A stretch of DNA of 64,000 nt, taken from positions 2,069,501 to 2,133,500 of the forward strand of contig JAGFBZ010002033.1 of the NCBI GenBank assembly GCA_018398805.1. The letters are read 5' to 3'. Of this stretch, positions 23,344 to 34,017 are shown one piece after another. Positions within the stretch are counted from its first letter, which is position 1, and each line of letters starts with the position of its first letter. The stretch is from Hirundichthys speculiger (Eukaryota > Chordata > Actinopteri > Beloniformes > Exocoetidae). Made by a program: the position numbers and the translations under genes. Below the pieces are notes generated by a model, which was not told the DNA's origin, did no database searches, and saw only the letters and a list, made by a program, of their open reading frames with translations.

Positions 23344-26300
23344 ATGGAAGCATTAGATGGATTTCCAGCCAGTTTCTACGGGGAACCAGGCGTGTTAGGC
23401 ATGCTATCGAATGGGATCAGTGCATTCCTTGTACTCATGCAGAACTTCAATACAGCTCACACTGGCATTTCACCAGTCGGAGTAGAGAACATACTTGCAG
23501 GTAAAACCTTAAGAAAACATATTCATATATCATGAAGTAGAAAAAAAAAAGGTTAGGAATTTCAAAATCTTTTTTCTGTGTTTCTTTTTACAGGTGTTCA
23601 TCTCATCCTGATTGGTGGCATTTGCCAACTGGTGGCTGGACTGCTTTCCTTTCGAAAGTATGATCACCTGAGTGGCACTGCCTTCATTGGCTATGCTGCT
23701 CTTTGGGGTAGTTATGGTGCTACCCGTATCTACTATGGTTCCTTATATGATGATCAGAAACTGTCAGTGTCAGATCAGTTTAACAGCTCATGCAGTAACA
23801 TGACGAGCAACACGTCTCTGAATGCCTCCAGAGATTGTCATTTATACTTGACCTTAGAGCAGTCAGCGATTGCTGGTCTGGTCCCCTATATCCTTCTGTC
23901 ATTTCTCCTAGCATTTTGTTCTGCCACAGTCAACTACATTATGCCTTTTGTTTTTGGGGCCATCACGGCCACTTTAATCTTTGAAGCCGTAGCATTAGTG
24001 GCAGATTCCTGGGCTCTCGTGGTCTCTGGGGTTCTCGAGTTGCTCATTCTGATCTTTGCCATCTACGGTTCAGCTGCTCTCCTTGTCAAAGGTCTAACTC
24101 AGCGTCTGGCCCTCAAAGGCTTCGGTACTCCCCTCTTTAATGTTCTCCTGCTGGGGACGCCCAATTCAGCAAAAGCCCAGAGCATTGGTCAAGAGAAGAA
24201 GAAGAACACAAAATATGCTGAGCCAATGGCATTGGGTTTCTTCTGTGACTCAGTTGCTCCTTTTATTTTTGCTTTCTACAGTTTTGGTTACATGAAGTCG
24301 TTTGGTTTAGGAGTTGCATGGGTCTCAATCATATCAGCTGCTCAGCTGCTTTCCAGCTACTATGCCCATCTGCGCCAAGACGTCTACTACTCCTCCAAGT
24401 TTGGAATTCATGCTACATATTGGCTGATCAAGGCTTGGGATGAGTTTGTGGTATCTGCACTGAGTCTGAGGGATGCTCAAGTTGTCCCTGGGAGGGAAGC
24501 AATGGTGGGAGACTGGTTTTTTGTAGCTGCAGGCTTAGTGCTCTGCTTGGGAAGCCTGAACATTGACGTCTTAGAACTGATCCATAACTTACTCTTCGTC
24601 CTGCTCACAGTTGCGACAATCCCCCAGATCCCCCTGCAAGGTTACTACATCTTCTTTGGTGTAGCTTGCTCCCTTTTTACTGCAACCTCCATCTATGGCA
24701 CCTTCTCACGTCTCATCAACACCATCGCAGAAAAGTCTCTCATCCCTGTAGGACCGCAGCCCATCTCCACTGACAAGCTCAAGAGGGCTTTGAAGTGCAG
24801 AGGGTCTCCACAGGGAGACCAGGAGGTGCTGCCCCAAACTGACCAGGCTTCTGATGCCCTGTTCTACTTTTCCAATGGGGTTGCATCTCTTTCTGCTCTT
24901 CATTCAAGCATCTCCAGTACAAATCTTACATTTCTTCATATGACTGTCCCCTGGGTCCTCATCTCTGGAGCAATCATCCAGGCCTATGTCAGCAGGCTGC
25001 AAGTGACAGCGGGTGGCCGGTTTGGATCAGTCATCGCATCCCTCTATGTGGTTGTATGGGCAACATGGACCTGGTTTAGGTTTGCAGGTACATCGCTGTA
25101 TGTGAGATGGATTATGGTGTTTTTGTCATGATTCACATAAAATTCTGATCACATATTTATTTTGTAGGTAACCAGCTTCAGTTCTCTGCAGAGGCAAATT
25201 ATGGTTTCACAGCAGGAGGCATTGCCTTTCTTGTCATTAATGCCTTCCTTATGCTGACTGGTAAGGTTAATTTGGGGTTTTGTTTTCATTTATTGTTTTT
25301 ATACAATTATTTGTTTTGAGGATTTTAAAAAAGAAATACTTGTGTCAGCTGCTCACAGGAACCTGGTCCTGCTGTTTCTAACAGCACTAATGGAGGTGGT
25401 TCTGGTTTGTTTTCTACTCTCCACCCTGAATCGCCTGCCATATGAGCTTGAAAGTAAGTACAAAAAAAGTCTCATTTTTAAATGTAGAAACAATCTTTAA
25501 TCAGATCATGTGCCCATTTGTCTTATATTAACACTTTTCTTTCTTTTACAGTAGCCATGCTTGCACTGGTTTCAATCATTTGCCTATATGGCACTTTAGC
25601 TTCATTGATAAACTGCATCTTCTCACAGAGAATGCTTCCAATGGGGCCTCCCTTGATAAAGGTAAATAATAAAAAACAAATATAGAATTTTCTGTACTGT
25701 ATGTATATGTATGTATATACGTACATATACATACAGCTTATGTATGTATACCCGTGCATTCATCAAACACATCACTGCCCTTTTGCCCTGTAGGAAAAAG
25801 TGAAGCAGGCAACATCTCCAGAGCTGCCCTGTCCAGTGGCTAACTCACGTCTCACCAGCGGCCTCTTAAAGATTGCTGGCCTTCTGGATGAGGGAGGAGT
25901 CTGTGGTATTCCTACAGACACTGTGTATGCTCTGGCCGCCTCATGCAAGAATCCTCAGGCGATAGAGAACATCTACAACATTAAAGTGAGAAAAAAAAGA
26001 AGGTGTTTGTTGTTGTGTAAGATGTGAAAAATGATTGAATTTTACTTACATAGTGTGCTTCCATTCTAGGAAAGACCAGCAGAGAAGCCCATATGCATTT
26101 GCATCTCTAGTGTGGAGCAACTGGTAGAAGCCAAGCCCCCTTTCAGTCCCCTGCTGTGGGAGTTTATGAAGAACGTGTATCCTGGAGGCATCAGCTGCAT
26201 CGTCAGGAAAGGAGACTGGCTGTTCAATTTAGGTAAATAGTGTAGGCCACATGTGTCAAACTCAAGGCCCGCGGACCACATTCGGTAGACAAATCTAATA

Positions 26301-26909
26301 ACACTGACAGCAATTTCAGTTTGGTTCCAAAAGAAAGTTCATGTAAACTCTAAATGTATCTTGTGTAGGAGTGGGACCAGCTTATGACCGTGTTGGTACC
26401 AGGGACAGCATCATGATCCGCGTCCCTGACCATACAGTGACTGGCCACTTATGTAACATTACTGGACCTCTTGCTATTACCTCAGCTAATCCCAGTGGAG
26501 AACCAGACAGCACCCACCACAACATGGTCATCAAGTAAGACTTAGCTTGAAAGGACTATAGTGCAACTGACAACTTTTAAAAAATTGTGCTGGAAGTTGC
26601 TGAAAGTGGAAATTGAATCTCTCTTGTTTTCACCATTTGTGTTTACACAGTCGACTGGGCCACAAGATCCAAGGAGTTCTCTGTGACGGGTACTCAAATG
26701 AAGTTGTTGCTTCCACTGTGATCAACTGTCTGAACATTGATGAAGGTAAATGCATGCCTCCTAGTAAACCTCTTGATGAGTGTTTTATTAAGCCTTTTAA
26801 AACCCATCTCACTCTTTATCCAGGTACCATCTCCATTGTGAGAGAAGGCTGTGTTCCAGCCATTAAGGTCCAACAGATCTTTGACAGGGTTAAGAACACA
26901 ATGCTCTGA
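23344..26909 (+). CDS. AceTr-like multipass membrane protein fused to C-terminal YrdC/Sua5 domain (fusion gene 1), 10 coding exons, 886 aa
   Basis: Exons: 23344-23500, 23594-25087, 25168-25260, 25349-25453, 25552-25661, 25794-25985, 26070-26232, 26369-26534, 26651-26745 and 26824-26909. All phases match and there is no break. Residues 1-653 are very hydrophobic. They hold segments like the acetate-uptake (GPR1/FUN34/YaaH) family: GEPGVLGMLSNGISAFLVL, then GGICQLVAGLLSFRKYDHL and SGTAFIGYAALWGSYG. A second copy starts YAEPMALGFFCDSVAPFIF. A third, weaker copy reads ISGAIIQAYVSRLQVTAGG. A loop (about residues 135-160) has NSS, NMT, NTS and NAS sequons. Residues 654-886 form a YrdC domain: IPTDTVYALA (PTDTVY 693-698), IKERPAEKP and GPLAITSANPSG (SAN 810-812). 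YrdC proteins make threonylcarbamoyl-AMP from ATP, bicarbonate and Thr; here the domain is tethered to a membrane. Substrate and activity are unknown. The gene is head-to-head with ACOD1 and tail-to-tail with a paralogue. Confidence 0.88.
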
Positions 26910-27381
26910 GTCTTCGTTCTGAGAGCTGCTTCCTCGCTGCTTCCCTCCAAGTCAAGTTCTGCCTCCTCAGCTCCATTTGAGCAAAAACACAAAAGTAACT
27001 GGGTGAAAACCAAAGCTGTGCTATTTATATTGACGTAATAATCTTGGCAGATAATACAACAGAAGTACCACACTGGTAATACTAAAACTTGTATTTTATA
27101 TATATTCTACATGAAGAATTTCAGCTACTACAAGTTGTTGAACAAGATATTTCTTGGCTATGTAACAACTACTGTGAACACTAATATATATGTTTGGTGA
27201 AATCAAAATATATCTTAAAAAGTATTGTTGTTGGTTAAGGATTGTGTAAATATGTATTTATGCATTTAAATGATATTTTTATGTACACTTTGCTGGTTCA
27301 AGGTTGGAAGAGGACACAAATGTTCTGAGCTGCATTGTATTTAGGCTCATTGTGCATTCTTTTACTGAATATTTCTGTTCA

Positions 27382-27387
27382 AATAAA
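27382..27387 (+). terminator. Poly(A) signal of fusion gene 1
   Basis: AATAAA lies about 475 bases after the stop codon, followed by TGTGCTGTGCTTGT, a GT-rich downstream element. Confidence 0.6.
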
Positions 27388-28276
27388 GTATTTAACTGAC
27401 GTTGTGCTGTGCTTGTATGATTAAACCAAAGATATGTAGAAAAATATAATGGGTTTTCCAAGATTTATTTAGTAAATATTTTAAAAAACCTTCTTGACGG
27501 ATGATTATTGACAAAGTTTTAAATGGCAATAAAGGGATATTCTTAGTAATTACTTTTAACAGATTTTTTGAGAATTTTATTTTCAAAATTTTGCCTTTGT
27601 GGTTGAATTCATGCACATGCCTTCTAGTGTTGTTCAAGTAAAATTATTAATGTGGTGAAAATATAGCTGAAGAGCAGAATGCAGACACCTAAGAAAAGTT
27701 CTCAAAGGAATACTGTACAAGGCCATTTGGTCAGTAGTTGTGCTGTCAAGTTAGGGGGTAGGGAGGAGGGGGTAGATTAAAGGCTGGGCCGTAAATACTG
27801 GAAAAACCAGCAAGATTTTGAAAACATGCAATTTTAAAAAGTACCACCACTTTCTTCAGACCTTCCTCCAAAGCCATCACGCCAAAGCACTGAAACACGA
27901 TAGTTGCTGACTGAAGAAAAAGAGAGCTGGATGGCATTTCTAGATCTGTGACTTTCTCACAGGTGATTCATGTTTTTTTGGTTTCATGTGAGAGCATGTA
28001 ATTTATTTTTTGCTACCACTGTGGAAAGAGAATTCCAAGTAATATAGCAAAGGGTGCTTCAGAAAAAGTCTACTGCCTAAAATTTAAAGTACTGATAAGA
28101 AGCCATGAAAGGTGCAGATTGTGTCAGAATATCTCTAGGTTTGCTGTGTCTCTGAATAACAGAAGCTGAAACAGAGCTCTGGTTAAGGCATGAGTTTTAA
28201 TGGTCATATTTATTTATAGTGTTAAAGTAAGATGGTATGAATGTATGGAAAAAAATGTGTATTCTTTTTGATGTGG
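27388..28276. other. Intergenic, no gene seen
   Basis: AT-rich sequence without coding signal or identified repeat, apart from short A/T runs. Confidence 0.4.
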
Positions 28277-28589
28277 TTGTTCACTAGGGATGCAACGGTA
28301 TTCAGTAAAATACCGGACCGTTCGGTACGACCTGCACGGGACAATACGCTTTTATGTCTTGCTGGATTTATGTTCCAATACTTTTGCATTGGACTTGCAT
28401 GTGAGCTACTGCATGTCAATGTGGACTCGCCTCCGCTCACTCACAGTGACCAGCCTATCACACTTTGGCCGGTTGGCTACGGGCATCAGGACAGGCAGAT
28501 GGACAGGCATCTCCAGCGTAATCATCCTGATCTTATGACTTCCGTACACCCCGGAAAGGTAACGGCAGCAGAATAAGAACTGTCTATAG

Positions 28590-28813
28590 CAGGGATGTCA
28601 AGATCCAGTCCTGGAGGGCCACTGTCCAGCATTTTTTAGATGTTTCCCCGCTTCAGCACACCTGATTCAAATGACTGGGCCATTAACAGACTTGTGCAGA
28701 CCTGGATGACAAGGTGGTGATGAGCCATTCATTTGAATCAGGTGTGCTGAAGCAGGGAAACATCTAAGGTATGCAGGACAGCGGCCCTCGAGGACTGGAG
28801 TTTGACACCCCTG
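28590..28813. mobile_element. hAT-type MITE, 224 bp, nested
   Basis: It begins CAGGGATGTCAAGATCCAGT and ends GGACTGGAGTTTGACACCCCTG, a long imperfect inverted repeat. An 8-bp duplication, GTCTATAG, flanks it (28582-28589 and 28814-28821). The interior is itself partly palindromic (CACCTGATTCAAATGA / TCATTTGAATCAGGTG), so the element could fold into a hairpin. Confidence 0.88.
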
Positions 28814-29309
28814 GTCTATAGAGAAGGCTTTTCAACAAACCTACCTTGCCACCTCGGATAAATACAAGAACATAACCCGAGCAGTGGGAGTGTTTAGAAG
28901 CCATGTCAGAGCCTTTTTATGGATTGATTATGTATGTATATGGATTAATAATATGTTCATTTAAAACAGGCAAAGCAGGGGGTATTTCTGAATCTCTGAA
29001 TAAATGTTTCCCCAATTTGTCATAGATTAATTGCACTCTTTTGCAACTGCTTACCTCTCTTTTTATGCTACTACTTAGTGTGCACTAAAAGTAAAGAATA
29101 AAATGGACTTAAACAGTGTTTCTTGTTCACATTTTTGTGTGTTTTAATTTCTTTATATGTATTTATTATGATTAAGGCAAGGAAACAAAGGTAAGTCTAC
29201 AGTACTCTGAGTTTATTGACGTGTTGTGCTTGGTAACTAACTGTTTACTTGAAGTATTCTGTTATTCAGCACTGGAAATTGGAACTTGTTCTGAGAAGCA
29301 AAATAAATA

Positions 29310-29407
29310 CAGTGGTACCTCTACTTACGAACGTCTCTACATACGAAATTTTCAGGTTACAAAACTACTTCCAGAACCAATTAATTTCGTAAGTAGAGGT
29401 ACCACTG
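29310..29407. mobile_element. Mariner-type MITE, 98 bp, nested
   Basis: Terminal inverted repeats CAGTGGTACCTCTACTTACG and CGTAAGTAGAGGTACCACTG are perfect over 20 bp. The element is flanked by TA on both sides, the Tc1/mariner target duplication. It is almost entirely palindromic. Confidence 0.88.
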
Positions 29408-29552
29408 TAAATCATTTTAGAGAAATGAATTGTCACTTTATGCACAAAACGCATATCGAAACTGTACCGAATCCGTACCGAAACCGTGACACAAAAACTG
29501 AGGTACGGACCGTACCGTGAGCCACCTGTACCGTTGCACCCCTATTGTTCAC

Positions 29553-30229
29553 GCGACTTTAATGGGTCTGGTGGTTTCACAACCGACCTGTGGACAGTGT
29601 TGGGTGTGAGATATGGTGAAGGAAATATCCATCCATCCATTTTCTATACCCGTTTCATCCTTGAAGGGTCACGGGGAAGTCTTTGCAAGGAAACAAACAA
29701 AATCAGGCAAGGATAAATGTTAGATGTTGCACTGTAGTAGCTGCAGTGTTGCACTGTAGGAAGTATTCTGTTGCGTATTTACTTCTTCCATAGTGTTCTT
29801 TAGTCCTGGCTCGCAGGACCTGCATTCCAACACATCTGATTCAAATTAATGAAGTCATTGACAGAATTGTGCAAACCTTGATGACAAGCTGGTGATCTGT
29901 TGATTTCAACCAGGTGTGTTAAAGGAGGGAAATATCTAAAACATGGAAGGGTAGCACTGAGGACTCAGACAGAAGAACACTCTCTTACGCAGTAGTTACA
30001 TCTGCATATTGAAAATATAAAACAGGAACTTTCATGCATTATACAGCACACGGGAATATAAATTTGTGGAACAATTATTGCTTAAAGCTCTGTGGGTCTT
30101 AAATTGGTTTAGTTTAGCAGTTCTGTTAAATCCGGGTCTATCATTGGAAGTTTACTGAATATCAGAGCTTTTCTTTTCTCTTGGTTCAGTCTTGAAGTGC
30201 TTTTAAATGCTTTCTGTCTCTCTAGTTTT
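29553..30229. other. Intergenic, no gene seen
   Basis: No exon is recognised. A piece at 29810-29945 (TCGCAGGACCTGCATTCCAA ... CAGGTGTGTT) resembles a weakly conserved copy of the 28590-28813 family with its dyad structure. Confidence 0.35.
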
Positions 30230-30600
30230 GCTCTGGAAAGAAAACCTCAACAACTGGGGCAGAAGGTATATTAACTCCATCTATTTTGATATTTACTTTA
30301 GAAGAAATGAGTTGTACAGTTTCCAAATGACATTGTTTTCATTTTACTTAAGTGTATGATAATTTGTTCATATTAAACCATATTTTTAGTCTGAGTATTA
30401 TTGTAGTATTGATCTCAAACGAGTAGCTCACATCATCACCAGAACAACAGATGCTTAAATTATCTGCAAATAAAAATAAAACCATAGAATGTTTCCATAC
30501 ATTTAGAGACACTGCCTATGTCATTAACATGGAAAATAAATAGTTAAGGACCCAGCACGGACCCCTGGGGAATACCTGACACTTTAGAGCAAACATCATC
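30230..30600 (-). mobile_element. Decayed LINE reverse transcriptase fragment
   Basis: On the minus strand the segment at about 30580-30530 reads GIPQGSVLGP, then a stop, then LFIFHVNDIG. This is the conserved (G/V)xPQGSVLGPxLFxxYxNDI block of non-LTR reverse transcriptases. Further along (about 30475-30455) LFADNLSI corresponds to the catalytic FADD motif with the second Asp changed to Asn. In-frame stops show it is inactive. Confidence 0.7.
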
Positions 30601-31429
30601 CAACTTAACAAAAAAAAAACAACTCCATGAAGTAGAGACTGATCATCCTTCCCTTGGTGTGCTGTTGAAAACTTTAAAATTGTCAAAGCTTCTGTAAATG
30701 TATTAACATTAGATGAACTTTTGCGCTTTTACATGGAGTGGGTCGGTGACATCATGACACATAGCTGGTAGTTGTCCATCTTATGAACTCGCACAGCCCT
30801 CGTCTATGCTAAAATCTGCCCTATCAGGAGAATTCCCATACTATGACATCCATAGAGTTTGCAATACATCCACTTAAAAATTACAAGTCACATTTTTGTT
30901 TACTTTTGCTTCATGTTTTGAAATGAAAGTTGAAACCAGAAATGTTTACTAACAGTTTAGAAACATCTTTTTCTGTGTGTGTCTGATAGTAAAGTTTAGT
31001 TTCATAGAGATGCAGAGTTTCCACATCTCCACGTTTTAATGTGTTTTATTAGATGGCAGATCAAGGAATGATGATTCTGACTCAGAATAGCAAACGACAG
31101 CAAATGTTATAGCAAACATTATACACATTTTCTCATTTTCATGATATTACTGTCATTATGACTCAACTGATAACTAGTATATGTACTTATTTGATAATAG
31201 AGCTGTGCCAGTGCACAGCATTTAAAGCTCAATTACTGTATAATTATAAAGGCAAAGCGAGGCAGCAGGTATTTTAAAATGCAAAGAATTGCAAATTAAA
31301 TATATTAACGAGTCTTTACTAAAAGGTCAAGAGAAGTGAAAGTTTATTTCTAACAAATATGCATTTAATCAATAACAGGCAATCAGCAAGAAAAACTAAA
31401 ACAGCAAATATATCAATAAAATCAGAAAT

Positions 31430-31810
31430 TAAAGGCATACAAACAGCCAAAATTCATAAATCTATGGTTATTAATAAATGTAAGGAATAATAACTATTAA
31501 GTAAATAAAGCAACATCAAATAAATCAGTATAAGTATACATATGATGAAAAGTCAGAAAATTCCTGAATCAGTTGTAAATTAATGAATAAATCAATAAAA
31601 TAACAAGAAATAAAATCAGGAATTAAAATATACATACAATCAAAATCTTTAAATTGATAGTCATTAATAAATGTAAGTCAAACAATCAATAAATCAACAA
31701 AGCAACGGCAAAAAAAAAAAGGTTATTAATAAGTATGAGCAAAAATCCGCTCATTCCTGAATCAGTAGTCAGTTAATAAATCAATAAAGCACCAACAAAC
31801 TGAAACAGGA
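31430..31810. repeat. Two imperfect ~190-bp AT-rich tandem copies
   Basis: Two blocks share ATTAATAAATGTAAG (about 31471 and 31662) and ATTCCTGAATCAG (about 31560 and 31755) at a spacing of about 192-195 bases. They also share many AATAAATCAATAAA segments. If the small gene at 32.1-32.5 kb is real, this could be its 3' untranslated region. Confidence 0.5.
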
Positions 31811-32097
31811 CTTAAATTACCTTAAATTCAATATTTACAATAAAAATCAAGTAACTGTGATCAAAGCAAGAAAGATGACATGAGCTTTCAACAGAGATAC
31901 ACTCAATAGTCTGGACATCTCTAATGTGAGAACGCCAGGCCACTGAGACTCTGCAAACAATAAAGAACAGCTCATAGTCAACAATGATATTTACAGTCAA
32001 AATCAAAACCAATAAAGAAATAAAGTCAGAAATAAAGAAATAAAGAAATAAAGTCAGAGCTCTTCAAATGGATAATCAAAAGGAAGGGCGAGGGGAT

Positions 32098-32458
32098 TTA
32101 AGTTGTGGGCTTCTGTCTTTTTGATTTTTTTGATTTTTTCCAGCCCAGAAAGCTCCCCAGTCTTTGAAAAACAGATTTTTTCTTTTTTCCTGTTTCTGGG
32201 ACAGTTTGTTCAGAAGGCTGGTCCATCATTTGGGGCTCAGGGTCGAAGCTCCTCTATTGTCTCTGGGAAGATTTCCTCTGAGGCATGAGCCACCGATATG
32301 GGCTCAGTATCAGGATCCTTTCCTTCCTGAGACGACTGGACCAACTCTGTGGTCTCAGGACCAGAGGGGACCACAGGGGTCTCAGGACCAGAGGGGACCA
32401 CGGGGGTCTCAGGACCAGAGGGGACCACGGGGGTCTCAGGACCAGAGGGAACCTCCAT
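32098..32458 (-). CDS. Candidate small gene with 9-residue repeats, frame break; function unknown
   Basis: I do not recognise this protein. Downstream of a TATA box (minus strand), an ATG at 32458-32456 opens a frame with four near-exact copies of the nonapeptide GPETPVVPS, then an acidic stretch (EGKDPDTEPISVAHASEE) ending ...EELRP at a TGA (about 32237). Shifted by one base, the frame continues through EQTVPETGKKKKSVFQRLG and SFLGWKKSKKSKRQKPTT to a TAA at 32098-32100. The basic, compositionally ordered tail looks coding, so one indel near 32235-32245 may separate two parts of one ~120-aa disordered protein. A competing ATG at 32472-32470 lies in the tail's frame but meets a TAG before it. 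The start, the frame and even its reality are uncertain. Confidence 0.35.
32354..32455. repeat. 27-bp minisatellite, about 4 copies
   Basis: The unit GTCTCAGGACCAGAGGGGACCACGGGG is repeated about four times with single-base differences. Because 27 is a multiple of three, the array stays open in all frames and encodes the GPETPVVPS repeat on the minus strand. Confidence 0.85.
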
Positions 32459-32619
32459 GTTTGAGAAGCCATTTCCAGTTCTTTTGTCTTTATCTGAACG
32501 ATAGATGTCAATCCGTCAATGCTTTCAGTGATCCGTTTGCCTGTCTTGCTAGCAGTGATCCGTCACGTGTGAACGTTTGGAGCGATCTAACTGAAATGAT
32601 GGAATGTTTTGCTCTGGTG

Positions 32620-32626
32620 CTTTATA
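32620..32626 (-). promoter_or_regulatory. TATA box of the candidate 32-kb gene
   Basis: The minus strand reads GGGGTATAAAGC. It predicts a start near 32594, about 135 bases upstream of the ATG at 32458. Confidence 0.55.
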
Positions 32627-32636
32627 CCCCCCTGAT

Positions 32637-32674
32637 GACATCATAATGATGTCCTGTGACATCATAATGATGTC
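32637..32674. promoter_or_regulatory. Two tandem 17-bp perfect palindromes upstream of the TATA box
   Basis: GACATCATAATGATGTC occurs at 32637-32653 and 32658-32674, each a perfect dyad about a central base, with a 21-bp period (two helical turns). The half-sites (TGACATCAT/ATGATGTCA) resemble ATF/CREB or C/EBP-ATF sites. A third, degenerate half follows. Confidence 0.6.
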
Positions 32675-32687
32675 CTGTTACATCATC

Positions 32688-32700
32688 TTCTAGAATGTTC
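32688..32700. promoter_or_regulatory. Perfect three-unit heat-shock element
   Basis: TTCTAGAATGTTC is TTC-nn-GAA-nn-TTC, the consensus HSF1 trimer site, about 65 bases upstream of the TATA box. Confidence 0.6.
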
Positions 32701-32965
32701 CGTTGAGGTTTGAGTTCCAAAGCCACACCCGTTCTACTTTTTAATGCATGTCTACATTTAAAATCAATATCTTTGATTCATGTTTAAAAATAAAATCTGA
32801 CTATTGTTAGGATTCAATTATTATCATTATTATTATTTTGAGTCTGACAATTGCATTACAATGAAAACAGGCGGCTCATGACTGCAGTTAGGACAAAAGC
32901 AAATTGTGTTGGTTTTTTTTTTTTTTTTTTGCTTAATTTAGATTCAGGTTTTCTATAGAAATATA

Positions 32966-33286
32966 CACTGATCAGCCAAAGCATTATGAGCTTTCATGGC
33001 TCCTCAAATCACCCAGCAGGTCATTAATGGACCTATAGACACATTTTTTAAGGAGTGCTCAGAAAGAGTCTGAGGTTTTCATTTGTTCTCCAGACTCCCC
33101 AGATATCATTCTGATGGGATCTATGGGAAGATATCCCACAGCTAACATCCTGGCATCAGACACTCCAGGACCCCCCCTCACCCTACCTCAGATGTTATTT
33201 GTCGAGACTCTCACTGATCAAAGCTCTTGTGGGAACATAAGGAGGACCTGCTAAGCAGGTGGTCACAATGTCGTGGCTGATTGATG
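32966..33286. mobile_element. Tc1/mariner-like non-autonomous element, ~321 bp
   Basis: The ends CACTGATCAGCCAAAGCATT and AATGTCGTGGCTGATTGATG form an imperfect inverted repeat. TA flanks both sides (32964-32965 and 33287-33288). No open frame. Confidence 0.6.
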
Positions 33287-33991
33287 TACTATGTGCAAAA
33301 GTTACTATCCCCTCTTCAACCTCAGATGAGCGACAACATAACTTTTTTTCACCATGCTATTCTTTATTTAACAACAGTGGAGAAATAAAATATTAAAATG
33401 GGCAATACTAAGCACTCTCTTACTACCTCCAGGTGCTATACATTATCATCAGAAAAGTGGGCGGGCCTCCATAAAAGCAGACATTTTGGCAGTTTCGGTG
33501 GTCTGGAGCGTTCAGGTGTGTCAACAAAAGTCCAAGAGGGGAAGACATACCCAATAATCTCAAGCCAAACATGAATGAAGGCAGTTTTGAGTTAGAACAC
33601 AGTGTGTGTTTGCAGCAAAATGGCAATTAATGCTAGTAACTTGGAGTCAAAATGAATATGTTAAAATAAATGGTTATTTTGAGCCTCTGGCTAAACTCAA
33701 AAAAAGTAATTCCTCTTAGGTGATAGTATGGATAAGGTTTTTTTGGACAAATTTGGGTAATTTTTTTTAAAAATTCTTTTTGATATTTAGTGTTTCTAGT
33801 TGCTTTTTTCTATGAAAAATAGAACTGAGCAGAAAAGAGGGAAGAGCCACAGTAAAGTATCACAGGCTGGGAGTTGAGCCTCAGTTGGCCACATGAGGAC
33901 TTTAGTCTCTTTATTTATTAACCAGTTTAGCTTTCCGGCAGCCCAAATCAAGGTAATTTTATGTTTGTGTGCATACAGAAAACATATAAAA

Positions 33992-34017
33992 GGGACGCTA
34001 TATATATATAGCGTCCC
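33992..34017. other. Perfect 26-bp palindrome
   Basis: GGGACGC, then an alternating TA tract, then GCGTCCC: each half is the exact reverse complement of the other. It is AT-rich in the centre and GC-rich at its edges, so it could extrude as a cruciform. Confidence 0.8.

Larger units (their letters stand above)
28285..29544. mobile_element. hAT-type transposon, 1260 bp, with two further elements nested in it
   Basis: The termini are TAGGGATGCAACGGTA and TACCGTTGCACCCCTA. They are flanked by a perfect 8-bp duplication, TTGTTCAC (28277-28284 and 29545-29552). Subterminal sequence is rich in ACCG/CGGT repeats on both sides. Nested inside are the elements at 28590-28813 and 29310-29407. No transposase frame remains. 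Confidence 0.9.
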
